Of a stretch of 64,000 bases of DNA, positions 25,380 to 36,242 are shown piece after piece. This DNA is from Setoptus koraiensis. Lineage: Eukaryota; Arthropoda. How positions within the stretch are numbered: the first letter of the stretch is position 1; each line of letters opens with the position of its first letter. The translations under genes and the position numbers were made by a program. A model generated the notes under the pieces. That model was not told where the DNA came from and did no database searches. It saw nothing but the letters and a program-made list of their open reading frames with translations. The stretch spans positions 14,756,001-14,820,000 of the forward strand of contig CM106585.1 of assembly GCA_048013815.1 (NCBI GenBank), given 5' to 3'.

Positions 25380-25457
25380 TGGCCAGTTTTCGAGACACAC
25401 ACACACACACACTCAAAAACTCAAGCAGCGAAACAAACAAACAGACAGATAAGTAAG
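25380..25457 (+). other. Possible 5' non-coding exon before the polyglutamine frame
   Basis: The donor AAG|GTAAGT at 25458 is a perfect consensus. The segment upstream has no ATG frame of note and contains a (CA)n run. A TATA-like CTTAAATACTC lies just upstream at about 25370. It could be a leader exon of the polyglutamine frame at 25823. The link is inference only. Confidence 0.25.
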
Positions 25458-25822
25458 GTAAGTTGTAATTGTAAGTTGCATTATGTGTATAGGTGAATGG
25501 TGATAATAAAGATGAATGAAATGAAGGATTGTTGGCCCGACAGACTAACTAATTCATATTTGGGCTCGCTTGATGCGGCCGATGATTCGCGATGACCGTC
25601 ATGAGCAATAGACAATAATTGTGTGTGTAGGCACCCACTATCGTTGCGCTTATTTATTGCCATCATTATCATAATACCCGCGATGATACCTGTTACCATA
25701 CCTGTTACCATACCTGTTACAATGGCCGGCTTCGGGTTCACATATACAGCGCACATACACAGGTGTATATTTATGCTGTTTCGTTGCATTGTTGCTGCTT
25801 CGAAACGTTTTTTAATATTCAA

Positions 25823-26152
25823 ATGACGCAATGCGAATGCTCGCCGCCGATCGCTCGTTTTGCCGAAATCGCCGAAGCTGCGAGTCGCATCGGATTGATT
25901 CGCCGGCGACCGCAACAGCAACAACAACAACAGCAACAACAACAACAGCAACAACAACAACAGCGGCAACAACAACAGCGGCAACAACAACAGCGGCAAC
26001 AACAACAGCGGCAACAACAACAGCGGCAACAACAACAGCGGCAACAACAACAGCGGCAACAACAACAGCGGCAACAACAACAGCGGCAACAACAGCAGCG
26101 GCAACAAGCGAGCAGCATGATATTTAAATCATCGCTTCAATCATCATTCTAG
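25823..26152 (+). CDS. Candidate polyglutamine coding exon, (RQQQQ)n
   Basis: Unrecognised. From ATG at 25823 a 109-codon frame reads MTQCECSPPIARFAEIAEAA, then SRIGLIRRRP, a run of 17 glutamines, about nine QQQQR units and the tail QQASSMIFKSSLQSSF before TAG. The part before the tract is a plausible amphipathic, basic-ended segment free of simple repeats. The DNA array has a 15-bp unit CGGCAACAACAACAG, so copy-number change keeps the frame. The same DNA read in other frames gives threonine/alanine on the plus strand or leucine/cysteine runs on the minus. A donor GTAAGT at 25458 could supply a leader exon. A non-coding microsatellite is the main alternative. Confidence 0.42.
   Translation: MTQCECSPPIARFAEIAEAASRIGLIRRRPQQQQQQQQQQQQQQQQQRQQQQRQQQQRQQQQRQQQQRQQQQRQQQQRQQQQRQQQQRQQQQRQQASSMIFKSSLQSSF
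25910..26108. repeat. CAA/CAG tract and 15-bp tandem array
   Basis: Mixed CAA/CAG repeats lead into about nine near-identical copies of CGGCAACAACAACAG from about 25972. The low divergence between copies points to recent expansion. Confidence 0.95.
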
Positions 26153-26348
26153 CACCTTCTGCTCTTGTCAGTGAGCTCTCACTTGTGTGAATGAAACTCT
26201 CGCATCGTCAGCGGGCCGCCAAACAAGCCAATCGATACCCGCTGTCCGACGACAGCGTCAGCTGATGGCGGCCGCGGGTCGCAATTAGAATTAGCATGAG
26301 TTCGCGGCCGACAGCGCCTTTTCGAAGCGCCTTTTCGCCTCTTGCCAA

Positions 26349-26434
26349 CGCTCACTTCGAACGCTCACTTCGAACGCTCACTTCGAACGCTCACTTCGAA
26401 CGCTCACTTCGAACGCTCACCTCGAACGCTCAAC
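26349..26434. repeat. 13-bp tandem array CGCTCACTTCGAA
   Basis: Six or more copies, nearly identical, with TTCGAA in each. Confidence 0.93.
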
Positions 26435-26742
26435 GGCTCGAATGGATGCGATTCGCGCGCATATTTGCGCCGAACAATATTTGCCATGTATCGAAAGGCG
26501 CATTCCAATGGTAATAGCGCGCCTAGTGACCGATCATTTGTTCACCTGGTCGCACCGTCATGCGCGTAATCGCACCAATATCCGGGTTGGCTGGCCCGCT
26601 AATTTCGCGCACACGCCCACCCCGTGCCCACGGTGCCAATAGCGCACCTTGCGGCACGGGAATAATGAAAATAATGGAAGCCGCCGATAACGATTGTTCG
26701 ATGAGATGGCCAGCCAGCCAGCCAGCGATGATTTTGTCGAAG

Positions 26743-26775
26743 CCGTTTCATCGACTATATCGTTCGATGAAACGG
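26743..26775. repeat. 12-bp perfect hairpin, 9-nt loop
   Basis: Arms CCGTTTCATCGA (26743-26754) and TCGATGAAACGG (26764-26775). Confidence 0.88.
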
Positions 26776-27162
26776 ACTGCGAAATCTGACTGATCGAATC
26801 AATCTATAGATCGACTCGGCGTTCGGCGGGTATCAATTTCAGCGATATAGACACAACAACAACAACAACAACAACAACATCGACAGCAACAACGATTACG
26901 TAAAGCGCCGCTGCGGGCCCGATATAGATAGATTAGGCAACGGGATGATTTATGGCTGGGGCAAGTGAGCGAGGAATGTATGTGATTTGTTCTTTTGATT
27001 TTGACTGTCAGGCGCTGAATTTTATCGCCTATCGTCTATCGCCTATCGCTCGTCATGTGTCGTCGTGTCGTATAGCGCCGTAGTCGGCGTAGTCGTGGTA
27101 TCGGCTGATTCGGCGATCTTCTCACAACATTTACACTGTCATTTACTGTTTGCGTTTGTGCG

Positions 27163-27236
27163 CCAAAGAAGCCAGCGGAGCCAACGGAGCCAACGGAGCC
27201 CGCGGAGCCCGAGAAGCCAACGGAGCCAAAGAAGCG
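27163..27236. repeat. 9-bp array GGAGCCAAC
   Basis: About seven copies with drift to GAGAAGCC. The period is a multiple of three, so several frames stay open. Confidence 0.85.
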
Positions 27237-27377
27237 AGACAAGTTTTATCTGTGTGTGTAGTTCGGCACTCTAATTATATCGGCCTTGTCTCTGTCTATA
27301 CTTGCGTGCCAATATCAACATCAATAAACTGACAATCTTTTACTATCGTCTATAAATCAGTTCGGGATCCCTTCTCG

Positions 27378-27420
27378 CTGAGAAGTTCTCGCTGAGAAGT
27401 TCTCGGCGAGAACTTCTCAG
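27378..27420. repeat. Direct and inverted repeat around TGAGAAGTTCTCG
   Basis: The word GCTGAGAAGTTCTC is duplicated and the second copy (27392-27405) is followed by its reverse complement (27407-27420) with a one-base spacer. The core GAGAAGTTCTC is itself palindromic. Confidence 0.88.
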
Positions 27421-27521
27421 GCCTCCCGCCGTCGGCTGGCGTCGCGTCGCTGTCGCTACGTCAGCCATCGCCGATGCGCTGCAGCTACCGATCGCCTTCA
27501 ATTAGCAGCCAGCTAGCTTGC

Positions 27522-27600
27522 CAGTCGCGGATATAATAGTCGCGGATACAATACAGTCGCGGATATAATGCAGTCGCGGATATAATACAGTCGCAAATAC
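27522..27600. repeat. 16-17-bp array CAGTCGCGGATATAATA
   Basis: Four to five copies, slightly variable in length. Confidence 0.88.
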
Positions 27601-28010
27601 GCAGATTTCTGAGCGTCGCGTTGTGTGGATCGGCAACAACTTTTGTCTGTCGCTTCCTCCTGAGCGTCGCCCGTCCGACACAAACAGACGCTCGACGTCT
27701 AATGAATCAAATGAGATCAAATAAGCAAAATTCCTGATTGACTTGCGATGCTCAGATCTCTATCATCATTGGTCTGCTATATCATTTTGCTGCACACTGA
27801 CACAATATCAGTGTGATACGCGGATATTGTCAGCGCGAGGCGCTCGCTTGGCATGCTCAGATGCCACTTTATCTCGCTATGTCGTCGCTGTCTAGCTATA
27901 TGTATCACACACACAGCCAAGTTTGGGGCGCAAGCCGAGCGAGTTGGCATGTCGAGCGAGCCGTATCGATTACACGCCGATCTGTTTATTTGCATCCATC
28001 TATACGCATC

Positions 28011-28073
28011 CGATCCGCCGCGATCCGCCGCGATCCGCCGCGATCCGCCGCGATCCGCCGCGATTAGCCGCGA
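28011..28073. repeat. 10-bp tandem array CGATCCGCCG
   Basis: Five exact copies plus a changed sixth (CGATTAGCCG). Confidence 0.92.
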
Positions 28074-28112
28074 TCTGTTCGTCTGATCTGGCGCGAGTTT
28101 GCAAATTCGCAG

Positions 28113-28321
28113 TTCACAGTTTGTAGAGTCACAAGTAGAGTCACCGCAAACTCGATTCGCAGCCAATGCAGCCGAGTCGACCGACAACAATGCAACGCAA
28201 TCATCCATTCGGCTATTGGCGGCTCATTTCGCCGAAATGATTTCGGGCGAGCCGATCCTGTGCGAATTGAAACACTATTCGATGTCGATCGGCGACCAGA
28301 TGCAAAGCCGCCATCGCTCAG
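28113..28321 (+). CDS. Candidate internal exon (plus)
   Basis: Unrecognised. A 209-nt segment lies between an AG acceptor (TTCGCAG, weak pyrimidine tract) and the donor TCAG|GTAACC. The open frame reads through FAANAAESTDNNATQSSIRL, LAAHFAEMISGEPILCELK and HYSMSIGDQMQSRHRS, ending in phase 1. Residues before about position 15 come from TAGAGTCACAAGTAGAGTC, itself a small duplication. Composition is mixed and free of simple repeats. The minus strand of the same DNA is also open for about 88 codons, so strand is not certain. No partner exon was found downstream. Confidence 0.3.
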
Positions 28322-28879
28322 GTAACCCAAGCGCCACTTGTTGCCGGCGACGAGAGTCGATCACGCAACACAAACGCGCAACACAAACGATGACGCCAAA
28401 TTAGTGTCATTATTTGATCTAGATAGACAAATGAGATTTGTTTGTAATTGGGCTGTTTTTGTGTCAAGCTGAGCGCTTTTGCGCGGCGCTTATCCAGTGT
28501 TGTGCCCAACAGTGTTGTGTGGCTGAAATGGCTGCTCGAACTCGAAATAACGCAGTCATGACACACTACAATGGATAGTCGCAATAATCGCGACAGAGCA
28601 ATAATGACAATAATGGCTAATTGGCGCACTGTGTGACCAGCATTGTGGCATCATCGACGCGATCGTCAATATGCACCGACAATGTGTCGATTGTGTGTGA
28701 CAGCAGCAACCAGATAGGGTTACATAATAACTGACTGCATGTGATGCGTTCGCCAGCCATCGAGCCATCGAGTCATTGAGTCATAGAGTCGGCGAGTCGG
28801 CCAACAACATCGATCGATGCTGCTAATGTCATTCGGTATTGTCAGCCGGCGAATTAAACAGCAAGTGATTTCAGATCAC

Positions 28880-28955
28880 TCGCCGACCAACTTGTCAGAT
28901 CGCTCATTGTCGGATCACTCATTGTCAGATCACTCATTGTCAGATCAACTCATTT
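28880..28955. repeat. ~16-bp array TCATTGTCAGATCAC
   Basis: Four copies with small length changes. Confidence 0.85.
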
Positions 28956-30265
28956 CAGATGATATGAATAGATGATAGCGTTGCAGAAATTGGCGCTGGA
29001 ATTAGATTATCTCCATCATGCTGGCACTACGTTTGCCAGTATGCGCTAATGATGCAAACAGGCCGCACTGCCGCCAAAAAGCGGCTCGCCGGATAATTGG
29101 TCCTTGACTCGAGTGTTAAATTCATATCGCACATATCGCACTTATTGCCGCTATTATTACAATGTCGCTGTTACCATTATATAATATTATATTTGTATAT
29201 TATGTGCGATATAAATATATATTGCATTAATCTATTAGCAAGCGCCACAAGGCGACGCTGTCACTGTTATAATTTTTATTTTATATTTATATTTATATAT
29301 GTATGTGATATATACATATTATATGTAATATAGTAATGTAATATCGGCCTGTGGCTGGCGGATAAAACCTATCCAAAACCGACCAAGGCAATAATGGCCA
29401 GCGCCACTCACATGCGAGCGGTACGAGCAGTCATAAATGGCGATTGCTCATCATTGTCGATTAATAATGTTTGTCCCAATTAATAATCACTTGTCAAACA
29501 ACAACAACAACAACAAGTGGCTGGCCCTAACCAACAGCTGTTGGCTAGACACAATCAGCGCGCGCTAACTCGCTAGCCAACAGAGCTGAATTAGGCAGAG
29601 TTAGCCAACTCAGGCTAACTCACGCTAACGCTGGCTAATTCAGCTCTTAATTAGAGTCTCTAATGAGCTCTAATCAGCTGGCTAGACGCCATTGGCATCG
29701 TTGTGGCGTCGGCGTCGGCGTCGCCATCGCAAACAAGCCCGCTTGCTGCACTTTCAATACACAATGCACGATATATTGCGATTGTAGATATATTATTGTA
29801 GATATTGTAGATATATTATTGTGGATATTGTAGATATATTATTGTAGATATTGTATACCAAATATAGTGCGTAGACGTATATTGATTTTGTGTTTTATGA
29901 CGACGATTATTAATTCGTCGTCAATTGTTAATTATAACCAATATATAACGACGACGAATATAATAACGACGCCACACTAAAATCTATCCATAAATCTATA
30001 GATCACTCGTTCATTAGCGAAATAGCAACTCACAATAGCCAGTGACACAAAACCGCCGGCAAGCGCCATCTGCTCCGGCATGCTCAATAAATATCATCAA
30101 ATGAATGGCTACAAATACAATCAATGGATCACTGGCAGGCCCATTATCCCAATTATCTGTGGCTCTATCCGGCTGCTTAATTGCCGCAAGCTCGCCGGCT
30201 GGCGGCGTCAATTATTGTGCGCCGCCCGCCGAGCTGGTTGGACATTTCGTTGGACACACTCACAT

Positions 30266-30414
30266 ATTTATACGTATATTTATACGTATATTTATACGTT
30301 ATATTTATACGTTTATCCTGTCGCACTTACGCTCGCACTTACGCTCGCACTTACGCTCGCATTTATACCCGCATTTATACTCGCATTTATACTCGCATTT
30401 ATACTTGTATTTGT
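30266..30414. repeat. Two adjoining arrays: TTTATACGTATA and 12-bp GCTCGCACTTAC/ACTCGCATTTAT
   Basis: An A+T-rich array grades into a 12-bp array at about 30321-30414. On the minus strand the second array presents several copies of the donor-like word GCGAGCGTAAGT within a few dozen bases. This lies inside the probable intron after the acidic exon and gives a row of decoy donors. Confidence 0.88.
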
Positions 30415-30772
30415 ATTTGCGCCCCCGCATTCGTGCCGGCGTTTGCGCTTATACACCGCAACTCACATTTATATTTAGATATAATTATATTCTTTCATAC
30501 ATGTACCGTGTATTGGCGCGTTTAATGGCGCGCGCCATCGCACAACCGCAGCGCAACAACCCGATAGCGCCAATTACAATAATTTACAATCGACAACAAT
30601 CAACAATCGACAATAATAATGGGCCAGCTCTAATCGACTGTGCCAGCCTCGTCGAAATGCCAGCCGGCGACTGTCACTCAATTGATTGTCTAATAACTAT
30701 CATGCGACTGTCAATGGCTCGACAATGCGACCGTCAATGGCTCGACAATATCGCGCTGACGTGTCTACTTAC

Positions 30773-31453
30773 GCAATTGCTGTTGGCGGTGGTTGTGTTC
30801 TTTGCTGCTTTCACTGCTTCTTGCTGGTCGTCGTCGTCGTCGTCGTCGTCGTCGTTCTCTTCTTCCGTTTCTTCTGCCAACTCTTCTGACGACTCTTCTG
30901 CCAATTCTTGTCGGGCTGCTTCTTGTCGGGCCGCTTCTGGCTGCGAATCTGCTTGCTGCCAATTCATGAGCGTCGCGCCGTCTTCTTGCTCTTCTCTATC
31001 ATTGTTGTCCAGCTCTGTAGCCGCACTATCTGTATTATTGTGATTATTGTGATCTGAAAGTGAATTATTTTCAACAACAGCGGCCTCTATTTCCTTCTGA
31101 GCGGCCGCTTGAGCAGCTTGTGGCAGCTTGTGATCAGCTGATTTGAGCGACTTGCCACATTTGGCTGTGTCATCATCATTTGAATGCTGTTTACTTGATT
31201 GTTGTTGTTCGTCTTTTTCAATCTTGTGCTGGTCTTGGTCTTGGTCTTGGTTGTCGTTGTCTGCCATTGAGCAATTGTCGTCGTCGTCGTCGTTGTCGTC
31301 GCCGTTGTTGTTGTCGTTATTTGTCATTGAGCACTTGTCATCGTCGCTGTTGTTTGCTTCTTCTTCTTCTTCTGCTATTGCTGCCTGCTTTATAGATGCT
31401 GCTACCGGCGCCACCGTTGCCATTTGCACTGTGTCGTCTTCGCAACTCTTCAT
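30773..31453 (-). CDS. Acidic disordered protein, first coding exon
   Basis: The best-supported coding exon in the window; family not recognised. ATG at 31453 (context ACCATGAAG, the first in-frame ATG) opens 227 codons that end exactly at TGC|GTAAGT, in phase 0. The product begins MKSCEDDTVQMATVAPVAA. It has an EEEEE run near residue 25, D/N-rich blocks to about residue 70, a basic/Q stretch, and an alanine-rich helix-prone segment (PQAAQAAAQKEIEAAVVE). After these come paired repeats EAARQEAARQE and EELAEETEEEN, and a run of nine aspartates near the end. Cysteines are few and no membrane segment or signal peptide is seen, so a soluble, intrinsically disordered nuclear or cytoplasmic protein is likely. 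The plus strand is open over the same stretch but reads as serine and cysteine runs. The next exon downstream was not fixed. The upstream DNA contains GAT/CAT repeats and a possible acceptor CTGATTTCTAG at about 31610. Confidence 0.75.
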
Positions 31454-31926
31454 GGTAATGACGATGATGATGACGATGATGATGACGATGATACGCCGAT
31501 AGTGACGGTGATGCAATGAGCGGCGCACAATACAGGGACAATACAGTGACAACAGTAATTGGTGCTAATTAGTCGATCGATTTATTGATTAATTTAATTG
31601 ATTATTACTAGAAATCAGTTATAGATAGATAGTTATAGATGTGCGTTCGAACGCAATCGAACCGATTTGAACTGAACTGAACTCAACCGAACCGAACCGA
31701 GCCGAACTGAACTGATCTCGCTGCAGTTGATGAGATTGTACGCCGAGATTGGCCGAGTGGGGAAAACACACACATTAACTCGCACACTGAGTCTGCGCAA
31801 TAACTTGTCTTCTTTTTTTCCACATAACTAAGCTCGCTACGCAACCACGCCGCTTCCCCCGCCAGCACCCCCGCTCGCCTGTGCGACCCCCTCCCTTCAT
31901 ATTGTCAACTGTTCACGTTATGACAC

Positions 31927-31998
31927 ACACTCCTGGAAACACACACACGCACACACTCTTGGAAACGCACACACGCACACACTCTTGGAAACGCACAC
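31927..31998. repeat. ~24-bp array ACACACTCTTGGAAACGCAC
   Basis: Three copies of a CA-rich unit containing TTGGAAACGC. Confidence 0.88.
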
Positions 31999-32168
31999 AC
32001 ACACGCGTATTGAGTAGACAAACCAACTCATCATTGTCCCTGTCGAACGAGTCACACATAAACACTCAGAAATGTACACAAATGACAAAGAGATAGACAG
32101 ACGGGCACACATTGGCATAAATAATAATAATAAGCTGTTAACGAATAACAATAATGCGCGACGAAATA

Positions 32169-32262
32169 TCTGCACTAGCGATTTTAACCAATCAAAATAC
32201 AATGCAATACGCGACGAATCTGCACTAGCGATTTTAACCAATCAAAATACAATGCAATACGC
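32169..32262. repeat. 50-bp tandem duplication
   Basis: The segment starting TCTGCACTAGCGATTTTAAC is repeated with a period of exactly 50 bp for 94 bp in all, with no mismatch that I can see. It is recent. Confidence 0.95.
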
Positions 32263-34003
32263 TCCGATACCGTGCCAAAGTGCGCACAGTCGCCAAAAAT
32301 GACTTGTGCGCACAAGCACAGCGCCGATCGAACAAACGATCGATTCGATCATCGGCCAATACGCACACTCGATTTGACCTATATCGGCGCCACTCAATCG
32401 ATCATTGGCTGCAATCGATTGATCATCGACACACAATCGCGTTATAGGCCTACTTTTTACCAACCCCTTCAGTGGCCATTCAGTGGTGCATTTTAATCAG
32501 TTTTTTCTTTCGCAACACTCGCCAACTCCGCCATCTGGCGCCAATCGAGGCGAGGCCACACTCTGACCACTGCGACTGTCATTCCAATCGTATTTTATCC
32601 ATCGAGCGACGATCATTCGAGAGTCTTCATTCGCAATTGTCAGTGTTTTCATCCATCCTCGATCGAATCACCGATCGATTTCTCACTCAACTGCCGAATC
32701 TGTGCATAACGCATGCATTGCAATAGGTGAAATATTGCCCGCTCGACTGTGCTAGCCGCAAGCCCAAAATCCACGTAACATTACGCAATCCGAGCGCTGT
32801 TATCGTGCGTTTGTTGCTACTGTCACAATGGCATTGTGTCAACTCGATCACAATCGCCGACCTAAATTTAAATCTGTCACTGGCCAGCACATGTGACTGC
32901 ACTGGTGACCGTACACACACACAAGACGGCAATGTTTACATCGAGCAACAACAGCAGATATATGCAGTGTGCAGTAGCGCCATTTCGTGGCGACACTGGC
33001 GCCCCCTAGTGCCGAGAAAAAGCAGTCTCCCAAGCAGTCAGGTTGAATTGGTGGACTTTGAATGGGAACGCGGCGTTGCTCGAAATTGCGGAATTGCTCG
33101 AATTGCTCAATAAATTGTCGCCGCTGTTTTGGCCGTCGACATTGTCGAGTGGCGAGAAACGCGCGACAAAAACAACAAAAAACAATTTGTTTGTTGTTGT
33201 TGTTGTTTTTCCATGATTTATGGTTTATATTTGCATTGGACGGGCCGCTGTTGGCCCGTCAAATGGAAGCGCGTTTGTTTGCGCACAAAACAATCAAGTC
33301 GCGAAAGCTGATCGCTTTCTTTCTAGCCGACTGACTGTCGTCTATCCAAACAATCAAACGGACACAACTCAATAACGGCAAATATTGGCCGTCGTTAATA
33401 CGTCTGGCGGGCGGCTTGTGAGCTAGTGTTCTAGTTGACATAACGCTCGTCGGCCAGTTTGTCGCCGAGTCGCTCGGCTGGCGCTTTTGTGCCATTAGGG
33501 CCCCCGCTACATAAATAATAACAAGACACGATAATAATTTTTATATAGCTCAATGAGTAGTAAGTAAGTGGAAACAGAGAGAGAGAGAGAGCGACCGAGA
33601 GAGGGCAAAGTGGCCAGCGGTCATCGTGGCGCGCGTACTTAAGCTGGCCGGTGGCGCTGGTGTCGCGCTGGCCCGCGCAACGTGCTCGCTGCCACGTACT
33701 GGCACGAGCGCGGATTGATCGGAAGCGGTCCTATATCGGGCCATCGCCTATAGTGCGTGCTGGCTGTGTTATGATTATCACTATTATCATCGGGCCCATC
33801 TATCCATTGAGAGCCAATAACAACAATAACAAGGCCGCCTATCGGTCATGGCGCGCCAAGTGTGCCATTGGTTGCATGGGCCGCCGTTGGTGTGCCGTGT
33901 GCGCCGGCACGACGAAACGGCACAATGGAGGGGGCCAAATGAATGGTCGAAATGAATAAATTACAACACAGTAACAATTGACTGGCGCGACAAAAATGAA
34001 TGA

Positions 34004-34044
34004 CCATTTGGAGTGGCTCCAAATGGGGGCCCCTCCAAATGGGG
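34004..34044. repeat. 10-bp hairpin plus third copy
   Basis: CCATTTGGAG (34004-34013) and CTCCAAATGG (34017-34026) pair across three bases, and CTCCAAATGG appears again at about 34033. Confidence 0.85.
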
Positions 34045-34794
34045 CGATATTGTGCGCACTGCGCTCTCTGCCGCATATAACATGCAGAGAGCGATGATAA
34101 AGAAATGAGGGGTCACTACTTTTGAGCCGAGTGCTGATGATCAATAGCCACTTTGCTCGCTTTGCACATATCCGCATGTATTTGCGCTGTATGCGCACGT
34201 ATGTATTTGTATTATATGTGCCACTCGAAACGAAATGATCGCTCGAACGGATGAGACAGAATAATGTTAATGACGCAACGCGATACAAACAACAAAAGAA
34301 GGACGAATGTGTGTGACAATTTTTTTCTTCATCTATTCAACATTGTCATTGTTGCTGTTTATGTATGAGCTGGTGCGCGCTGCCCGTCGCTTGGCGCTGC
34401 CCGTCGCTCGGGCCGGCCGTCGCTCGGGCTGGCCAGCAGAGAAGCGCCAAGCGACGGCCGGCCCGCCGAGAGACTGACAGAGAGGCAAGAAGAAGAAGAG
34501 AACCGATTGTAATTAACTAATGCCATTATCATAATCATTATTACCACTAGCGAGCGGGGGCCAACTGATGGTCGTCATTATTATTATACTATAACAACAA
34601 TAATAATATCGCGCCGTTCACGTCTGTCCTATATGCGCGCGTATACGCGCACCAGTATATGGCACCATTTGGGGCGCATTAGATCGTTGCCATGATACAT
34701 ACAAATTGGCAAACGGTCTGCGTATTGCGCCCACGGTTGCCTATTGCCGGCCGGCCACAATAAATCTATAGCCGCAGTTATATATTTGGGCTGA

Positions 34795-35484
34795 ATGCAT
34801 TTCGTCCAGCCGAATGTATTTGCGGCTGGGTATTGCGCGGCGCGGATACGGGACCGGGTCGGTCGGGCTGGAATCGGGCTCGGCGGCAAATACGTTCGAG
34901 TGCAATGCTCGGGCCGGGCGCAGCGGCTTCTAAATGCGCCCCAACGTCACAATGTCCAGAGCAGGGAGTGGCCGATGGCACGTTCGGCTCGACATTGCCG
35001 GACAGTTCGGCGCGCGAATGGTCGCTGTCCGGCGGCCGCATTCGAGTGCTTCGACGGGCAGCTTTTGTTCTGTCATTGTCATTGTGTGCGCGGGTGCAAT
35101 TGTCTGGCTGCTGTCGTTTATTGCTCACTCTCTGAATTCCTAATTCGATGCCCGTGTGAAAAGTCGGCCCCGCTGGATGCGACCGGCCGAAACTGGCCGA
35201 AACTGGCCAAATTGAGCCGGCCCGGCGCTGGCCAGCTCGCCAGCGCCGCTTGCGTCACTGATGAGCTCAACAGCCGCCCCCCGAAAGAAGCAGAAGCCAG
35301 TGACACAACGACAAACAACTGACAACTCGAAACCATTGGCAACAATCATTGAATAATCATTGATCTTGCGCGCAACGCGCTGACCGCACAGCGTATACGC
35401 GTATGCGCCGGGTGCACGAGAGTGGACACAAACAAAGAGATTATCGTCGTTGTTTGAATGAGAATCAAAAATGGGAATCATCAT
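34795..35484. other. Overlapping open frames on both strands, coding uncertain
   Basis: The plus strand has a 175-codon frame from ATG at 34795 to TGA at 35322. Its middle is cysteine-rich (LLFCHCHCVRGCNCL) and its tail hydrophilic (RPPKEAEASDTTTNN). The minus strand has a 114-codon ATG frame at 35140-35484 beginning MMIPIFDSHSNNDDNLFVC and ending GRLFTRASN. About 180 bp are shared. A perfect donor on the minus strand (GCG|GTAAGT at about 35516) with a TATATAATA element about 75 bp upstream could mark a promoter and leader exon for the minus frame. The region is G+C-rich and open in four frames, so neither frame is convincing alone. Confidence 0.25.
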
Positions 35485-36242
35485 TAATTTAAGTGCATCA
35501 CCGAGCAGCGCTACTTACCGCGCGCCGGCGCTAATATTGCGGCGCTGGCGGGCGCACTCACGTTCGCACTTTCTACGTGGTCTGCCTATTATATAGATTA
35601 TTTATTGTAATATCTATTTATATTATTATAACTGAACTTAAGTGAGATGGCCTGAAAAGATGCAAGATAATTATAATGATGCCAGCGCCGGCCAATGAGT
35701 GATGGGCCGGCAATTAGGCGCCCGCGCGCCTTTCCGGGGCCCTCGGTCGGCCGTCGGTGGGCTTTTTGCGGGCCGTCGGTCGGCCGTCGGCGGGCTTTGG
35801 GGCGGCGTTCAGCGGGTCGGCGCAGCGCCCGCGCGCAATATCTGCGCAATATCTGGCCGGCCTAATCTGGAGCTGACAATAAATAATACAACGACACACA
35901 ATGACAAAATGGCCCGACCATCAGCGTTATATCAGCAACAAAATGATGATATAATGACCGCGATAAAAAGCTATCGTGACCGCAAAAAGTGCCTATACTC
36001 ACGACGCTATCTTTGCGCCATCTCGCGCTATCTGTGGCCGGCAATTTTTGCCAGCCACTGGCCCCCACAACTGGACACCTATGGTCGTGCTATCGGCGCA
36101 GGTATGTAGCTGACACTATACGATTTTGCGTCGCGATATAGTAACTTACTGCTGGCATAATATAATACCGGTATGACATAATACTATATCCATAATAGAT
36201 AATGACGATTTGATGTCTGATAATTTTTAGTGAGTTTTTTAG

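Larger units (their letters stand above)
16612..25822. other. Gene-free block rich in arrays
   Basis: No exon is firmly supported. Arrays and hairpins within are listed separately. Weak minus-strand exon-like segments end at GTGAGC donors near 19.71 kb (about 80 open codons, reading up to SLSLSGV) and near 21.55 kb (RASCRQPHKPAHKWHQ before CCAG|GTGAGC), but neither joins a neighbour. A (TG)n tract lies at about 21362-21384 and a (CT)n tract at about 21450-21471. A possible 5' non-coding exon ends at 25457 (see its entry). Confidence 0.5.
26153..30772. other. Block without a firm gene
   Basis: One exon-like segment (28113-28321) is listed separately. Otherwise there are tandem arrays, a hairpin at 26743, a (CAA)n run at about 26852-26878, and two markedly A+T-rich stretches (about 29130-29345 and 29760-29960) dominated by TATAT and GATATTGTA words. 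Those A+T-rich islands stand out from the half-G+C background. They may be matrix-attachment-like or simply slipped DNA. Confidence 0.5.
31454..35139. other. Upstream flank of the acidic gene, no other gene seen
   Basis: The DNA just upstream of the acidic ATG (31454-31500) is a GATGATGAC repeat, probably 5' untranslated. Beyond it lie a run of AACCGAACTG words (31660-31720), a 24-bp array at 31927, a 50-bp duplication at 32169, an imperfect inverted repeat at 34004, and a GAGA run at 33575-33610. No exon with good splice sites was found. Confidence 0.5.

Noticed and set aside
30105-31043. 312-codon plus-strand open frame
   Set aside because: It lies mostly opposite the acidic exon and its downstream arrays. 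Its serine/valine runs are the reverse reading of GAC/GAA codons.
31745-31800. tRNA gene
   Set aside because: TGGCCGAGTGG matches an A box of serine/leucine tRNAs, but no B box or acceptor stem follows at the right distance.
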